Assembly (NCBI RefSeq): GCF_900199545.1
Contig: NZ_LT962670.1
Span: forward strand, 299,461-363,460
Length of the DNA: 64,000 nucleotides
Source of the DNA: Raoultibacter massiliensis
GTDB taxonomy: Bacteria > Actinomycetota > Coriobacteriia > Coriobacteriales > Eggerthellaceae
Reading direction: 5' to 3'
The translations under genes and the position numbers were made by a program. How positions within the stretch are numbered: the stretch's first letter is position 1; every line of letters begins with the position of its first letter. The notes under the pieces are model-generated. The model was given only the letters and a program-made list of their open reading frames with translations. It had not been told where the DNA came from and searched no databases. Positions 9,601 to 17,860 of the stretch are shown here, piece after piece.

Positions 9601-10349
9601 GCGGATATTGCGATCTGGGCACGATTGAGGGAGGATGCGACGGAGCCACTGATCCTCATGCCCACGTGGCGAAGGGGACGCGCTTCCTAACCAGCGGGAA
9701 TCCCGCTCTGCCCATTGGCGAAGGATCCAAGATCGGCCTTTTGTGGGATGACCTTCTTCCCGAAGTGCTCGGCAGCCAAGATCGTGTGGAGGTGCTCAAC
9801 GAGAAGGGGCTTGCCGCTGTCAGCAAGACGATCGATGCATCTCGGGAAACCTCCCATGAGTTCAAGTACGTCGATCTCGTCGACATGGCGAATGGCAACG
9901 CGTGGGTAGGCGCCGATGGAGAAGACGTGACCGTGTTCTGGCCCTATCCCGAGGGAGTAAGCAAGGAAGACGAAATTGCGGTAGCCTACTTCGAGGGCTT
10001 AACCCGCGATTACACGCTTGACATGGAATCAGCTGACCTCGATGCGGAGATCGTGCAGGCGAAAGCGCATTCTCTGAAGGTTGTGAAAACCGATGCCGGG
10101 GTGTTGTTCGACGTTCCGTCGCAGCAGTTCGGTCCGTTCGAGCTTGTTTGGCAGGCTGCAGGCGACGGCGGGAATGCGGTTGCTACCGAGTCGAATGATG
10201 AAGGAGACGGTCAGAGTACGGTTTATGCTCTTGCCAAGACGGGAGATACGGCGTTGCCGATTCATGTTATAGGGCTTGCCGCCGTTGCCGGACTCGTTAT
10301 GGCGGGCGCTGCGGCGTTGCGTCGGATGAAGGAAAGAAAACTCTTGTAA
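6666..10349 (+). CDS. large cell-wall-anchored beta-helix surface protein (LAxTG sortase substrate)
   Basis: A 1227-residue secreted protein. It has an N-terminal signal peptide (LSMALAMSFGLPTVAWA region), a long repeat region rich in SGGxF/GGT turns typical of right-handed parallel beta-helices, and a C-terminal sorting signal. That signal is LAKTG followed by a hydrophobic helix and a basic tail (RRMKERKLL). LAxTG is the motif used by actinobacterial class E sortases. Two large modules can be seen: each starts with a YPTLKDA or YPSVQAA segment and ends in a similar block (AKPADDMFAQGYEPV and SSEIPADYCAEGFEPV). The start is GTG, preceded by AAAGGAGAAGAG. It probably acts in adhesion or surface polysaccharide binding; no catalytic motif is evident. 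No sortase gene lies nearby. Confidence 0.85.
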   Translation: MKRNDALKRTMSIVLSMALAMSFGLPTVAWASGGGALSAADSAAPQLDDGSGEGRLLDGGETASSKNPTEEPKALAADDVLGETDDSDVSAAPLSAGVAEVSGQMYPTLKDAFAAVPFDGTETVVRMLDDVEMISDDIVTVREGQNVVLNMAGHRIAAASDGFKGRPIVNRGTLVVQGDGTIDVSGARENGWGSIENYGTLTVVDGTFRGTLESNSVNIWNRAGGNATFKGGRYDTNATALRTAEGSTTAIEGGYWESPWYSVVENGGTMTISGGDFKNTSCSACDSHWGYTVRSGLEADGAYLAFESGTVTGVQGGLAIVGGSADIYGGTFSTVDCVNDSTHTATFYALYVAGDSYETSATVYGGEFSSSQREAVHVGNNNAGGDGGNRQEATIVVKGGSFMGGGSGKTAIVTDNVLGGAAISGGTFSAKPADDMFAQGYEPVQGGDGSWGVVVPDPVASIGGVDYPSVQAAIDDAGEGETVALLANTAENIAVSVEKSIALDLSGFTLSVDKPISVTGELVVEDSKAVADPAVSDDFESVTYAAGKIVNTRDARGSEAVVVEVKDGGVFTQKSGTIESMKNYTVAVYGSTVPGASPVESKAFIEGGYQIAPEGGPGVFGNGAYLKVSGGVIVGTDNAAVAGNGTNTDAIAYGGTTIDITGGTLIGHIVSDGYIACGIYHPQSGVLNISGGTIYADGGVGILMRGGVLDMTGGTVIATGSTQGKVGDSTVIQDCYGIQIDGSSKYYDSSNSVVHIQGGSVSAAEGVPALNVTAEEGGSAENKMVVSGGEFSSEIPADYCAEGFEPVRNADGSYGVVEIETTAVSAYSLIAYEGGMGENALPDPEWAFDVDSITVDDEPLSDSDALPFEWEWVDGSGAPVDGVADEGVYELRAWKSADTADATLKVDGTVLEFADDGTVVAAGSDTGEAATVEVRAVANADAAVALDPSVLRPVYNSESPLAPSASSKAAINALSVSDGGYCDLGTIEGGCDGATDPHAHVAKGTRFLTSGNPALPIGEGSKIGLLWDDLLPEVLGSQDRVEVLNEKGLAAVSKTIDASRETSHEFKYVDLVDMANGNAWVGADGEDVTVFWPYPEGVSKEDEIAVAYFEGLTRDYTLDMESADLDAEIVQAKAHSLKVVKTDAGVLFDVPSQQFGPFELVWQAAGDGGNAVATESNDEGDGQSTVYALAKTGDTALPIHVIGLAAVAGLVMAGAAALRRMKERKLL

Positions 10350-10392
10350 GCAAGCATAGTTCCAGGGTTCTCTTATGGCGTGTTTTGCGATG

Positions 10393-10424
10393 GGGTGCAG
10401 CGAAAGAATCGCTGCACCCTTTTG
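10393..10424 (+). terminator. intrinsic terminator of the surface protein gene
   Basis: GGGTGCAGCGA-AAGAA-TCGCTGCACCC is an 11-bp perfect stem followed by TTTTGTT, 43 bp after the stop codon. Confidence 0.88.
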
Positions 10425-10427
10425 TTA

Positions 10428-11180
10428 GGGCTTTAGCCCGTCGGCCGCGCAAAGCGCGGACGATATCAACCACCCGCTATGCGGGTGCGCGACAGATGTT
10501 ATACAAAATCACCTTCCTATACAATGGCGATTGTTCAGGTCGTCCAGCGAATTAGGAAGGTGATTAATTTGGCGCAACAGTCGCATAGCCTGTCGCACAC
10601 GAAGTGGATGTGTAAGTATCACATCGTCTTCACTCCGAAGTATAGGCGCAAAATTATCTACAATCAATTGAGGACTAGCATTGGGAGCATACTCCGCACA
10701 CTATGCGGATACAAAGGCGTTGAGATACTAGAAGGGCACCTCATGCCTGATCATGTTCACATGCTAGTGAGCATTCCGCCGAAGATAAGCGTCTCTAGTT
10801 TTATGGGGTATCTGAAGGGAAAGAGTTCCCTGATGATTTTCGACAAGCATGCCAATCTCAAGTACAAGTTCGGTAACAGGAAGTTTTGGGCCGAAGGTTA
10901 CTACGTAAGCACGGTAGGTCTTAATGAGGCCGCTATTGCAAAATACATTCGCGAACAAGAAAAGCACGACATTGCACTCGACAAGTTAAGCGTTAAAGAA
11001 TACGAAGACCCGTTCATCAAAGGACAAGGCAAGCTGCCACTTTAAGTGGCTTGTTGCGAGTCAAAAGCTATACGGCCTGAACACAAGTGAAGGCCAGCGT
11101 CTTTAGGCGCTGGCTGGTAATCCTTGGGGTTATACCCCTAGAGCAAACCACCCGTTTTCACGGGTGGTTCTGATTTTGTC
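10428..11180 (+). mobile_element. IS200/IS605-family insertion sequence (tnpA only)
   Basis: A single Y1 transposase gene is flanked by subterminal hairpins of related sequence. On the left CACCCGC-TAT-GCGGGTG lies at 10471-10487; on the right AACCACCCG-TTTTCA-CGGGTGGTT lies at 11146-11169. Further hairpins occur at GGGCT-TT-AGCCC (about 10427-10439) and CCAGCG/CGCTGG (about 11096-11115). The family has no terminal inverted repeats or target duplications, so the outer limits given here are estimates. It sits harmlessly between a terminator and a DUF4177 gene. There is no tnpB. Confidence 0.8.
10569..11045 (+). CDS. tnpA: IS200-type Y1 (HUH) transposase
   Basis: A 158-residue transposase with the family opening HSLSHTKWMCKYHIVFTPKY, the HUH metal-binding motif in MPDHVHMLV, and the catalytic tyrosine in AKYIREQEKH near the C terminus. 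I begin at TTG 10569 because AAGGTG lies six bases before it and the protein then matches the usual family N terminus; the open frame extends further upstream without family similarity. It moves single-stranded IS DNA by hairpin-end recognition. The catalytic residues look intact, so the element may be active. Confidence 0.9.
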   Translation: MAQQSHSLSHTKWMCKYHIVFTPKYRRKIIYNQLRTSIGSILRTLCGYKGVEILEGHLMPDHVHMLVSIPPKISVSSFMGYLKGKSSLMIFDKHANLKYKFGNRKFWAEGYYVSTVGLNEAAIAKYIREQEKHDIALDKLSVKEYEDPFIKGQGKLPL

Positions 11181-11238
11181 AAGTGCTACCAAGCGCCGTA
11201 CCGAGAGAGTATCGGGGCCATCTTGAACAAGTCGGCCG

Positions 11239-11424
11239 TTAGGCGTCTATTTCGAAGATCAGATCGAGCTTTCGCGGGCGGCCGTGGGCGTCGGTTTCGG
11301 TGATTATCGAATCGACGTATCGGTATCCCCTCGCTGCGTAGTCGTCGATGACTGCGCGGTGTTCGGAAGCGAAGGCGAACATGAGGGTTTCGTAGGCGAT
11401 GCTTGCGTATTCGTACTTTTTCAT
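11239..11424 (-). CDS. small DUF4177-type protein
   Basis: A 61-residue protein with the DUF4177 pattern: an N-terminal MKKYEYASI strand, a helix, then GYRYVDSI and a C-terminal strand LDLIFEI. The ribosome site AGAGGAAAT stands six bases before the ATG. The function of the family is unknown; members are small cytoplasmic alpha/beta proteins. It is monocistronic, lying between the IS element and the MATE gene's 3' end. Confidence 0.72.
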   Translation of the reverse strand: MKKYEYASIAYETLMFAFASEHRAVIDDYAARGYRYVDSIITETDAHGRPRKLDLIFEIDA

Positions 11425-11643
11425 CGTGGATTTCCTCTCGTCGGGCGATCGTCGGTTGACGTCTACTGAAATCGGCGAGTTTTTGCCGATTGTGGCGGTA
11501 GAAACAGAAACCGTGCCTATCGGAATGCGCTGACACGCAACGGAAGCGGAAAACTCCGTCTGATACCATTACTATTCAAGTAATGGTATCAGGCTTTGAG
11601 CGCGGCGTCTCGTCTCGAAGGGGATTACGGAACCTCGAGAATC

Positions 11644-13050
11644 CTATGCCTCGCTGCTTGCGATCTTTTTCCTGATGACATGGTATTCCCGAAAAAGGAA
11701 AATCCCCGTTATCGCTACTGCGGCGAGGCTGCCGCCGATGGAGCCGAGGAACAAAGACTGCAGATGCCCGATGTGCATCAAGCTTGGCAGGAGGAAGGGG
11801 AACACGGCGAACTTCGTGAGAATATAGGATCCTTGCTGCAGCACGATGAGCAGATTCGCGATTCTCGCTTGTCCCGATGCTTGGAAATAGCTTGTGCCCA
11901 GGATGCGCACCATCGATATCGGAACAGTGAGGGCCGATATCCGAAGAACCCAGCAGGCGAAGGGAATATCGTCTTTGCCGAGCCCGAATACGCCAACGAA
12001 GAATTCGGGAACGAGCTCGACTGCCGCCCAAAGGGGCAGAAGAGCTGCGAAGCCGCATACGAGCGTCCATTTTGCGAACTCGAGCGTGCGCTTCGGAAGG
12101 TTGGCTCCGCAGCAGTATCCGATGAGCGGGCGGGCCGCGGTTGCGACTCCGATCCCAGGCACCAGAAGAAAAGCAACTACGGCGCTTTCTATTCCCGATG
12201 CGGCGAGTGCGCCGCTGACCGTTGTTCCGCCGTGCAGAAGCGAGCCCGCGAAAGCGGCTACGAGTACATGCATCGCAAAATTGCAGAAGGCATCGGTGAG
12301 GCGCAGGGCGCTTGAGGGGAATCCGAGTGCCACTGTTCTTATCAGGAGCCGAGAGCTCGGCACGGCATCGCGCGCCTTCAGCTTGAACGGCATGTCCCGC
12401 TTCAGGAGAAACGCTGCGGTTACGCCTGCGGCAACCGCTTGCCCTGCTGCGGTGGCGCAGGCGGCGCCGGTCGTGCCTCCTTCTAAAACGATAACGAACA
12501 GATAGCCGAGCACGATGTTGATCAGAATGCTTGTAGCTTGAATTCCCAACACGCGACCTGGGAATCCTGCGGTTCTCACGTAAGACGAAATGCCAGTGGC
12601 AATTGTGGTGAACAGGCTGCTCCACGCGATTATCTGCAAGAAAGGCCGCGCGTGGGGAAGGATCTCTTCGGTGGCGCCCGCAAGGCGCAGCAGGGGGTCT
12701 GCGAGCACTGTGGTTGCAAGGGCGAAGGCGAAGGAGAGGACGGCTGCGGCGGCTATTCCCGTACCCGCCGTTCTCGCCGCTTTTTTCGGATCGTTCGCGC
12801 CGAGGCTCAACGCGATGACGAATGAGCCGCCATCGCCGACGAGAACCGCCAAAGAGGTTACAAGCAAAACGAAGGGGTCGCAAATGGTAACGGCGGCGAC
12901 GCCGACGGTGCTGATGGCTTGGCCGACCAGAATGCCATCGATAATCGTGCTGATTCGCATGAGAAACAGGCCTGCGACGACCGGCAACGCGAATCTGACG
13001 AGCGCCTGCGGGACGCTTTGGCCCAGAGCTGCGTTTTCGAGCTTGTTCAA
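11644..13050 (-). CDS. MATE family efflux transporter
   Basis: A 468-residue, 12-helix multidrug/toxin extrusion antiporter. The two homologous halves are visible, each opening with a proline-rich helix (for example VPQALVRFALPVVAGL at the N terminus). I chose TTG 13050 because GAGAGG precedes it at normal spacing and the protein then begins just before the first helix; the frame extends upstream to an ATG at 13149 but that adds a strongly basic, unrelated stretch. Substrate unknown (cationic drugs or metabolites). A TATAAT box and a 17-bp dyad upstream (13170-13199) suggest repressor control. Confidence 0.87.
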   Translation of the reverse strand: MNKLENAALGQSVPQALVRFALPVVAGLFLMRISTIIDGILVGQAISTVGVAAVTICDPFVLLVTSLAVLVGDGGSFVIALSLGANDPKKAARTAGTGIAAAAVLSFAFALATTVLADPLLRLAGATEEILPHARPFLQIIAWSSLFTTIATGISSYVRTAGFPGRVLGIQATSILINIVLGYLFVIVLEGGTTGAACATAAGQAVAAGVTAAFLLKRDMPFKLKARDAVPSSRLLIRTVALGFPSSALRLTDAFCNFAMHVLVAAFAGSLLHGGTTVSGALAASGIESAVVAFLLVPGIGVATAARPLIGYCCGANLPKRTLEFAKWTLVCGFAALLPLWAAVELVPEFFVGVFGLGKDDIPFACWVLRISALTVPISMVRILGTSYFQASGQARIANLLIVLQQGSYILTKFAVFPFLLPSLMHIGHLQSLFLGSIGGSLAAVAITGIFLFREYHVIRKKIASSEA

Positions 13051-13169
13051 AGGTGGTGCCTCTCGTTTAACAAACCAACGCGTGCGCCTTGTTCGCGCCA
13101 CGCGGCGCTTTCGGGTTCTCTTCACTGCTTCGTGCAGGCGTTTCGGCAATCCCTCAGTTCGCGGGTCGT

Positions 13170-13199
13170 ATTATAGGACATGCGGGCAATCGTTGCCCG
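13170..13199 (-). promoter_or_regulatory. -10 box and 17-bp operator-like dyad upstream of MATE gene
   Basis: Read on the minus strand, TATAAT lies at 13175-13170. CGGGCAA-TCG-TTGCCCG, a perfect 17-bp dyad at 13183-13199, covers the -35 position. The -35 itself is poor, so either an activator or a repressor could bind here. The remainder of 13200-13377 holds no gene that I can see. Confidence 0.45.
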
Positions 13200-13377
13200 A
13201 GCCGAATCGAGCCGTGCCGCGTAGGCGGCGATTCGCCTTGTCGACCGTCGTACGGTTCTGGCAACCCGTGGAAAACAAAGCGCGCTGCGGCTGCGGGATA
13301 GGCACTACAATGGGTGGCACCGATAGGGTCTCGGAATCCGATGCGCACCGCCGCATTCGTCAAGGGAAGGGCATTGC

Positions 13378-14526
13378 ATGGAGGCTTCTGCAGAAAAAGA
13401 GGGTGCCAAGATATCGTGCCATGGTGCGCGGCGCTTCCTTCTCAAGAGGCTGCTGTTCATCCCGCTCGGAGCGATTGCGTTTGCGACGACGCTCTACGCC
13501 CAGGGAAACCCCGCCTGGACCGAGCAGGTCTACAGTTTGTCAGCGTATCCGATCGTGTCGACGACGGTTGGGTTTCTGCCCTCGCTTGCAAGCTTTTCAG
13601 TAGCCGAGTGGTTAGCAGTGTTCCTTTTGCTGTTCTTCTTGGGATACGTTGTCTACTACATTCGAAAGATGGTTGTGAATAGGAGCGAGCGCGGGACGAC
13701 TGCGTATCGGGGCGTAGCGGGCGCCGTCGCGATGCTTTCCGTTGTTTACTTTTGCTTCACTTTTACGGGCGGGTTGAATTACTACCGGTATACGTTTACC
13801 CATTATACGGGCTACGAGGTGGAGGAGCATAGCGTAGACGAGTTGGAGCAGCTCTGCGTATCCCTTGCCGACGGCCTTAACGAGACGAGGGGGCAGCTGG
13901 AAGACGATGCGGACGTTTTCTCCCTTGAACCAGGCGATTTCGAGCGGTATGCGCATCTTTCGGTAGAGGCGGTGCAGCTGCTGGCAGAGCAATACCCGGT
14001 GTTGGAGCGGCCGCTGTATTCGACGCCAAAGCCGGTGATTCTTTCCGAGCTGATGTCGCAAGCGGGCATTGCCGGGATATTCGTTCCCTTCACCATGGAA
14101 TCAAACATCAACGTTAACGAGCCTTTGTTCACCCTGCCCTTTACCATGTCGCACGAGCTTGCGCACCAATGCGGCTTCATGCGCGAAGACGAGGCGAACT
14201 TCATCGCGTACCTTGCGTGCAAGCAGATCGACGACCCTCTCGTGCGGTACAGCGGGTTGTACTCTGCGTTCACCCGTTCGATTTCGGCGCTTGCGAAGGT
14301 CGATCCCGAAGCGGCGTCGAAAGTGCGGGCCGGTTTGTCTTCGGAGGTGCAGCGCGATATGGAGCAAAGCTCGCGGCACTATGCCCGCTACGATGGCGTG
14401 ATCGCAGACATTTCCACATCGGTCAACGATACCTATCTGAAAGCGAATAACCAAGCGGACGGAGTGGGCGGCTACGGCAGGATGGTTGATCTGCTGCTGG
14501 CAGAGCAGCGGGCGACCGCACGCTGA
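13378..14526 (+). CDS. DUF3810 membrane protein with zincin-like motif
   Basis: A 382-residue protein. A cytoplasmic N-terminal segment is followed by about three transmembrane helices (residues ~20-40, ~75-95, ~115-130) and a large outward-facing domain. That domain carries an HExxH motif (SHELAHQCGF, around residue 258) followed by a downstream acidic residue in EDEANFIAY, typical of DUF3810. This layout suggests a membrane-anchored zinc metalloprotease, but no substrate is known for the family. AAGGGAAGGG lies just upstream of the ATG. It runs alone and is followed by a promoter for the polymerase gene. Confidence 0.82.
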   Translation: MEASAEKEGAKISCHGARRFLLKRLLFIPLGAIAFATTLYAQGNPAWTEQVYSLSAYPIVSTTVGFLPSLASFSVAEWLAVFLLLFFLGYVVYYIRKMVVNRSERGTTAYRGVAGAVAMLSVVYFCFTFTGGLNYYRYTFTHYTGYEVEEHSVDELEQLCVSLADGLNETRGQLEDDADVFSLEPGDFERYAHLSVEAVQLLAEQYPVLERPLYSTPKPVILSELMSQAGIAGIFVPFTMESNINVNEPLFTLPFTMSHELAHQCGFMREDEANFIAYLACKQIDDPLVRYSGLYSAFTRSISALAKVDPEAASKVRAGLSSEVQRDMEQSSRHYARYDGVIADISTSVNDTYLKANNQADGVGGYGRMVDLLLAEQRATAR

Positions 14527-14583
14527 TCGCTTCAAATTCGTGGAGGCTCTTCTTCCAATCCATGCAACGCCGCTCGTTTGCGA

Positions 14584-14606
14584 TATACTATACGAACAAA
14601 TGTTTT
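14584..14606 (+). promoter_or_regulatory. -10 box with overlapping LexA-like SOS box
   Basis: TATACT (14584-14589) is followed by CGAACAAATGTTTT (14593-14606). This matches the Gram-positive/actinobacterial LexA box GAAC-N4-GTTC at all but the last position. It stands 28 bp before the Y-family polymerase start, so LexA would block the transcription start region. No good -35 is present. Confidence 0.6.
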
Positions 14607-14633
14607 ACCTGAGGCGAGCAAAGAGGAGAAGGC

Positions 14634-15965
14634 GTGTCCGAAGATCGTACCTACGTATGCATCGATCTGAAATGCTTCTACGCAAGCGTTGAATGCGTGC
14701 AGCGAGGACTCGATCCGTTTACCGCGAACCTTGTGGTGGCCGACCCTGATCGCACGGAGAAAACGATCTGTCTCGCAATTTCCCCGGCCATGAAGGATCT
14801 TGGCATATCGAATCGTTGCCGTGTGTTCGAGATTCCCAAAGACGTTCGCTATACCATGGCGAAGCCGCGGATGAAACTCTATATGGAGACCTCTGCCGAT
14901 ATATACTCGATTTACTTGCGATACGTTTCACCCGAAGACATCCATGCCTACTCGATTGACGAATGCTTTATCGATGCAACGCCCTATTTGTCACTGTACC
15001 GCATGACTGCCAAGCAGTTCGCCGCCATGCTCATGGATGCGGTGTTCAAGGAGACGGGCATCTGCGCGACGGCGGGCGTGGGCACGAACCTCTTTCTTGC
15101 CAAGGTTGCGCTCGACATCACGGCAAAGCATGTCGACGATCATATTGGTTATCTTGACCAGGCGGAATTCGAGCTCACCATACAAACGCATATGCCTATC
15201 ACCGACATCTGGAACATCGGACCCGGCATTGCGAAGCGCCTCGCAAAGTTCGGCGTGTACGATTTGCGCGGCGTTTGTCAGATGGACGAAGATGCCCTCT
15301 ACCGCGAATTCGGGGTGAATGCCGAATATCTCATCGATCACGCCCATGGCATCGAGCCGTGCACCATCGCCGAGATCCAGGCGTACGAGCCGAGCTCCCA
15401 TTCTATGGGAAGCGGACAGGTGCTGCCCTGCGGCTACAGTTATGATGAGGGGCTTATCGTGTTGAAGGAGATGGCCGATCAGCTGATTTTAGAACTGGTG
15501 GAAAAGCATCTCGTTGCCGAATCCCTTTCCCTGTATGTAGGCTATGAGAAAGAGAAGGATGCTGAGGTTCCTGCCGAAGGATACTTTGACGGGGGGCACG
15601 GGAGGCGCTCCATTGGTGCGCGGGGCAATATTCCCCATACGGGAGGAACGCGCAGGCAAACCGATCGGACGAACCTGCATTCCAAGCTCATGCCGCGCTT
15701 TCTCGATCTGTATCGGGAAACCACCCGAACGGATAAGCCGATCCGCCGCATCAACGTGGGCTTCGGCGGAGTGGTGCCGGAAGAGTTCGCGACGGTCGAT
15801 CTGTTCACCGATCCAGAGGCCGAAGCGGAAGAGAAGAGCCTTCAGAAAGCGATGCTCGCCGTTAAGGATAAGTTTGGCAAGAACGCCCTTTTGCGGGGGG
15901 TGAGCCTGACGGAGAAGGCCACGGCTCGCGAGCGCAACGAGCAGGTTGGAGGCCACCATGCCTAA
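14634..15965 (+). CDS. Y-family DNA polymerase (DinB/UmuC type)
   Basis: A 443-residue translesion polymerase. Catalytic signatures are present: CIDLKCFYASVE at the N terminus and YSIDECFID in the palm. These are followed by the helix-hairpin-helix (WNIGPGIAKRLAKFG) and the little-finger domain. It resembles the UvrX/UmuC-type branch that travels with YolD-like proteins. The start is GTG with AAAGAGGAGAAG before it. It overlaps the YolD-like gene by eight bases, so the two are translationally coupled. A LexA-like box in front points to SOS induction and damage tolerance or mutagenesis. Confidence 0.92.
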   Translation: MSEDRTYVCIDLKCFYASVECVQRGLDPFTANLVVADPDRTEKTICLAISPAMKDLGISNRCRVFEIPKDVRYTMAKPRMKLYMETSADIYSIYLRYVSPEDIHAYSIDECFIDATPYLSLYRMTAKQFAAMLMDAVFKETGICATAGVGTNLFLAKVALDITAKHVDDHIGYLDQAEFELTIQTHMPITDIWNIGPGIAKRLAKFGVYDLRGVCQMDEDALYREFGVNAEYLIDHAHGIEPCTIAEIQAYEPSSHSMGSGQVLPCGYSYDEGLIVLKEMADQLILELVEKHLVAESLSLYVGYEKEKDAEVPAEGYFDGGHGRRSIGARGNIPHTGGTRRQTDRTNLHSKLMPRFLDLYRETTRTDKPIRRINVGFGGVVPEEFATVDLFTDPEAEAEEKSLQKAMLAVKDKFGKNALLRGVSLTEKATARERNEQVGGHHA

Positions 15966-16335
15966 CCGGCGCATATCCCGAGCAGATCAGGCTCGGCAGC
16001 AAGGCGGTCGCGCCCCTCGTGCCAGCCGGGCACAGCAGTTCATGCCCTTTGCCGCCTTACGGGGCTACTACGAACTTATCCGCGAACGTGAGTGCATAGT
16101 GCAGCCGAAACACGAGTTGACCGAAGAAGAGGCCCTTGCGCTTTCGGGAAAGCTTTCGCGGGTGCAGCGCAGGACGATGGTGCGCATCACCTACTACGAT
16201 GGCGATGCCTATGCGACTTCGTGTGGGATGGTGAGCGACATCGACGTGGCATCCCGCACGATCACGGTGGTTCGAACGCGTATCCGTTTCGACGATATCC
16301 TCGATATCCGGAATGGCGAAGGTATCGAAGATTAA
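15958..16335 (+). CDS. YolD-like family protein
   Basis: A 125-residue partner of the preceding Y-family polymerase. The N terminus is basic (PNRRISRADQARQQGGRAPR). The conserved part has the YolD pattern AQQFMPFAALRGYYELI, followed by a small beta-domain ending in RIRFDDILDI. The ATG overlaps the polymerase stop by eight bases, with GGAGG just before it. YolD-like proteins commonly accompany UvrX-type polymerases and are thought to modulate them; no enzymatic role is known. Confidence 0.85.
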   Translation: MPNRRISRADQARQQGGRAPRASRAQQFMPFAALRGYYELIRERECIVQPKHELTEEEALALSGKLSRVQRRTMVRITYYDGDAYATSCGMVSDIDVASRTITVVRTRIRFDDILDIRNGEGIED

Positions 16336-16485
16336 GACGATTCGCTCGGATTCTTGCGCTGAGCCGCGAGTCGGGCTTTTCTTGCTCGCTTCCACACAAT
16401 CTTGTGCAGACGGCATCGTGGGGGAAACCTATACTGGGCGAAGCGCTGGGGGGACACGGCGCTTGCCTGGCAGGACGGGAGGGGG

Positions 16486-17721
16486 ATGTCGAATACCGCG
16501 CTGCGTTCGGTCGCCTTGCTGTTCTTTGCAGGGTTTGTCGCGTACGCCTACAACAATGCTTTCATGGCGCTCTCGCCGCTTTACGTGGTTGAACTCGGTG
16601 GAACGATGGTCGACGCTGGACTTCAGGGGTCCGTATTCATGGTCACCGCTATTGCCCTGCGATTCCTTTTCGGCCCTCTAGCCGATAGACATGGTGCCAA
16701 ACCCGTCATGGTTTTCGGGCTTTCTGCGTTTGCCGCATCGGGATTCCTCATGGCTCTATGTGATCAGATTTGGTGCTTCGTCGTGCTGAGATGCGTCCAA
16801 TCCGTTGGTCTTGCGGCGTTCTTTCCTTGCGCAACGGCCTTGGTTGCCGTTCTGGTGCCCGAGGGAAAAACGGGATTCTGCCTCGGGCTGTACCGGTTTG
16901 TTTCGTCCGCATCGCTTCTGTTCGGTCCTTCTTTGGCTTTTGCTCTCGTAGGGGGTGGCGGCTTTCGCTGGGGGTTTTGCTTTATGGGACTCTTTGCTTT
17001 GATTGCTGGATTTGCGGTTTTGGGCATTTCTGCCAAACGTTCGAAATCGTTTGAGACGACCGATGCGGCAGGACGCGCAGGGCTGTCGCCACAACGTGAG
17101 AGCAATCTGCGACGGGATGAAAGAAGCCTTGTGCGCATTCTGAAGGAAACCGTCACACGTGCGCCCTTGCTGGTGGGAGGAGTGTTGGGGGCAACCTTTG
17201 TCGCGGCCCTGGGATACGGACTCCTCTTCGGGTTTGCTGCCCCGTATATCGCAGGCGTGTTGCCCGATATCAATTCAGGGCTCTACTTCACGCTCATGGG
17301 GGTTGGGGGTCTGGCGGCGAATCCCCTTGCGGGGTGGATGAGCGATAGGGCGCCTCGGATGAAGATCCTCGCCGTCTTGTTCGTCAGTATGGGTGCGGGA
17401 ATAGTTGCCTTAGGGTTTTTGCCGTGGGGTTGCGAGGTACTGTTTGCTTCGGGACTTCTGGTGGGGTTCGGGTATTTCGGCTCTATGACAACCGTGCTTG
17501 CGATCATCGCAGCGAGGATTTCCGATGAGTTGCGCTCTTCGGTCTTGTCTTTGCAACAAAACGGCATCGATCTGGGGATAGCATGTGCAAGCGGTGGTTT
17601 TGGATTCGTCTTTTCTTTTGTGGACGATGCGGTGGTGGTGTTCGCGTTCCAGGGCGCGCTTACGGTGTTACTGGGATTGGGGATGCTGTTCATGTCCCAT
17701 GCCCGATGCGGCAAAGCATAG
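16486..17721 (+). CDS. MFS transporter
   Basis: A 411-residue, 12-helix major facilitator. The loop 2-3 signature is visible as GPLADRHGAKPVMVFG, with its counterpart GWMSDRAPRMKIL in the second half. I start at ATG 16486 because GGGAGGGGG is immediately upstream and the first transmembrane helix follows at once; the frame extends to 16402 but that leader is not hydrophobic or conserved. Substrate unknown (sugar-phosphate, organic anion or drug export are all possible). A TATACT box lies at about 16430, but no clear -35. Confidence 0.85.
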   Translation: MSNTALRSVALLFFAGFVAYAYNNAFMALSPLYVVELGGTMVDAGLQGSVFMVTAIALRFLFGPLADRHGAKPVMVFGLSAFAASGFLMALCDQIWCFVVLRCVQSVGLAAFFPCATALVAVLVPEGKTGFCLGLYRFVSSASLLFGPSLAFALVGGGGFRWGFCFMGLFALIAGFAVLGISAKRSKSFETTDAAGRAGLSPQRESNLRRDERSLVRILKETVTRAPLLVGGVLGATFVAALGYGLLFGFAAPYIAGVLPDINSGLYFTLMGVGGLAANPLAGWMSDRAPRMKILAVLFVSMGAGIVALGFLPWGCEVLFASGLLVGFGYFGSMTTVLAIIAARISDELRSSVLSLQQNGIDLGIACASGGFGFVFSFVDDAVVVFAFQGALTVLLGLGMLFMSHARCGKA

Positions 17722-17860
17722 CGGAAGGCTTGAGCTTCCCACCCAAAACTGTGTGGAACGGCATCGGGAACGACCTCTAAGATGCGCTTATCGCGCGAGT
17801 AGAAGTAAGGCAAGCGAGGCCTAATGCGGCTTCGCAACCAATCCAGTAGGGGGAAATCGT

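Noticed and set aside
11576..12883. Long arginine-rich open frame opposite the MATE gene
   Set aside because: It is antisense to a clear transporter, has extreme Arg/Ser content and no family resemblance; a shadow of GC-rich coding DNA.
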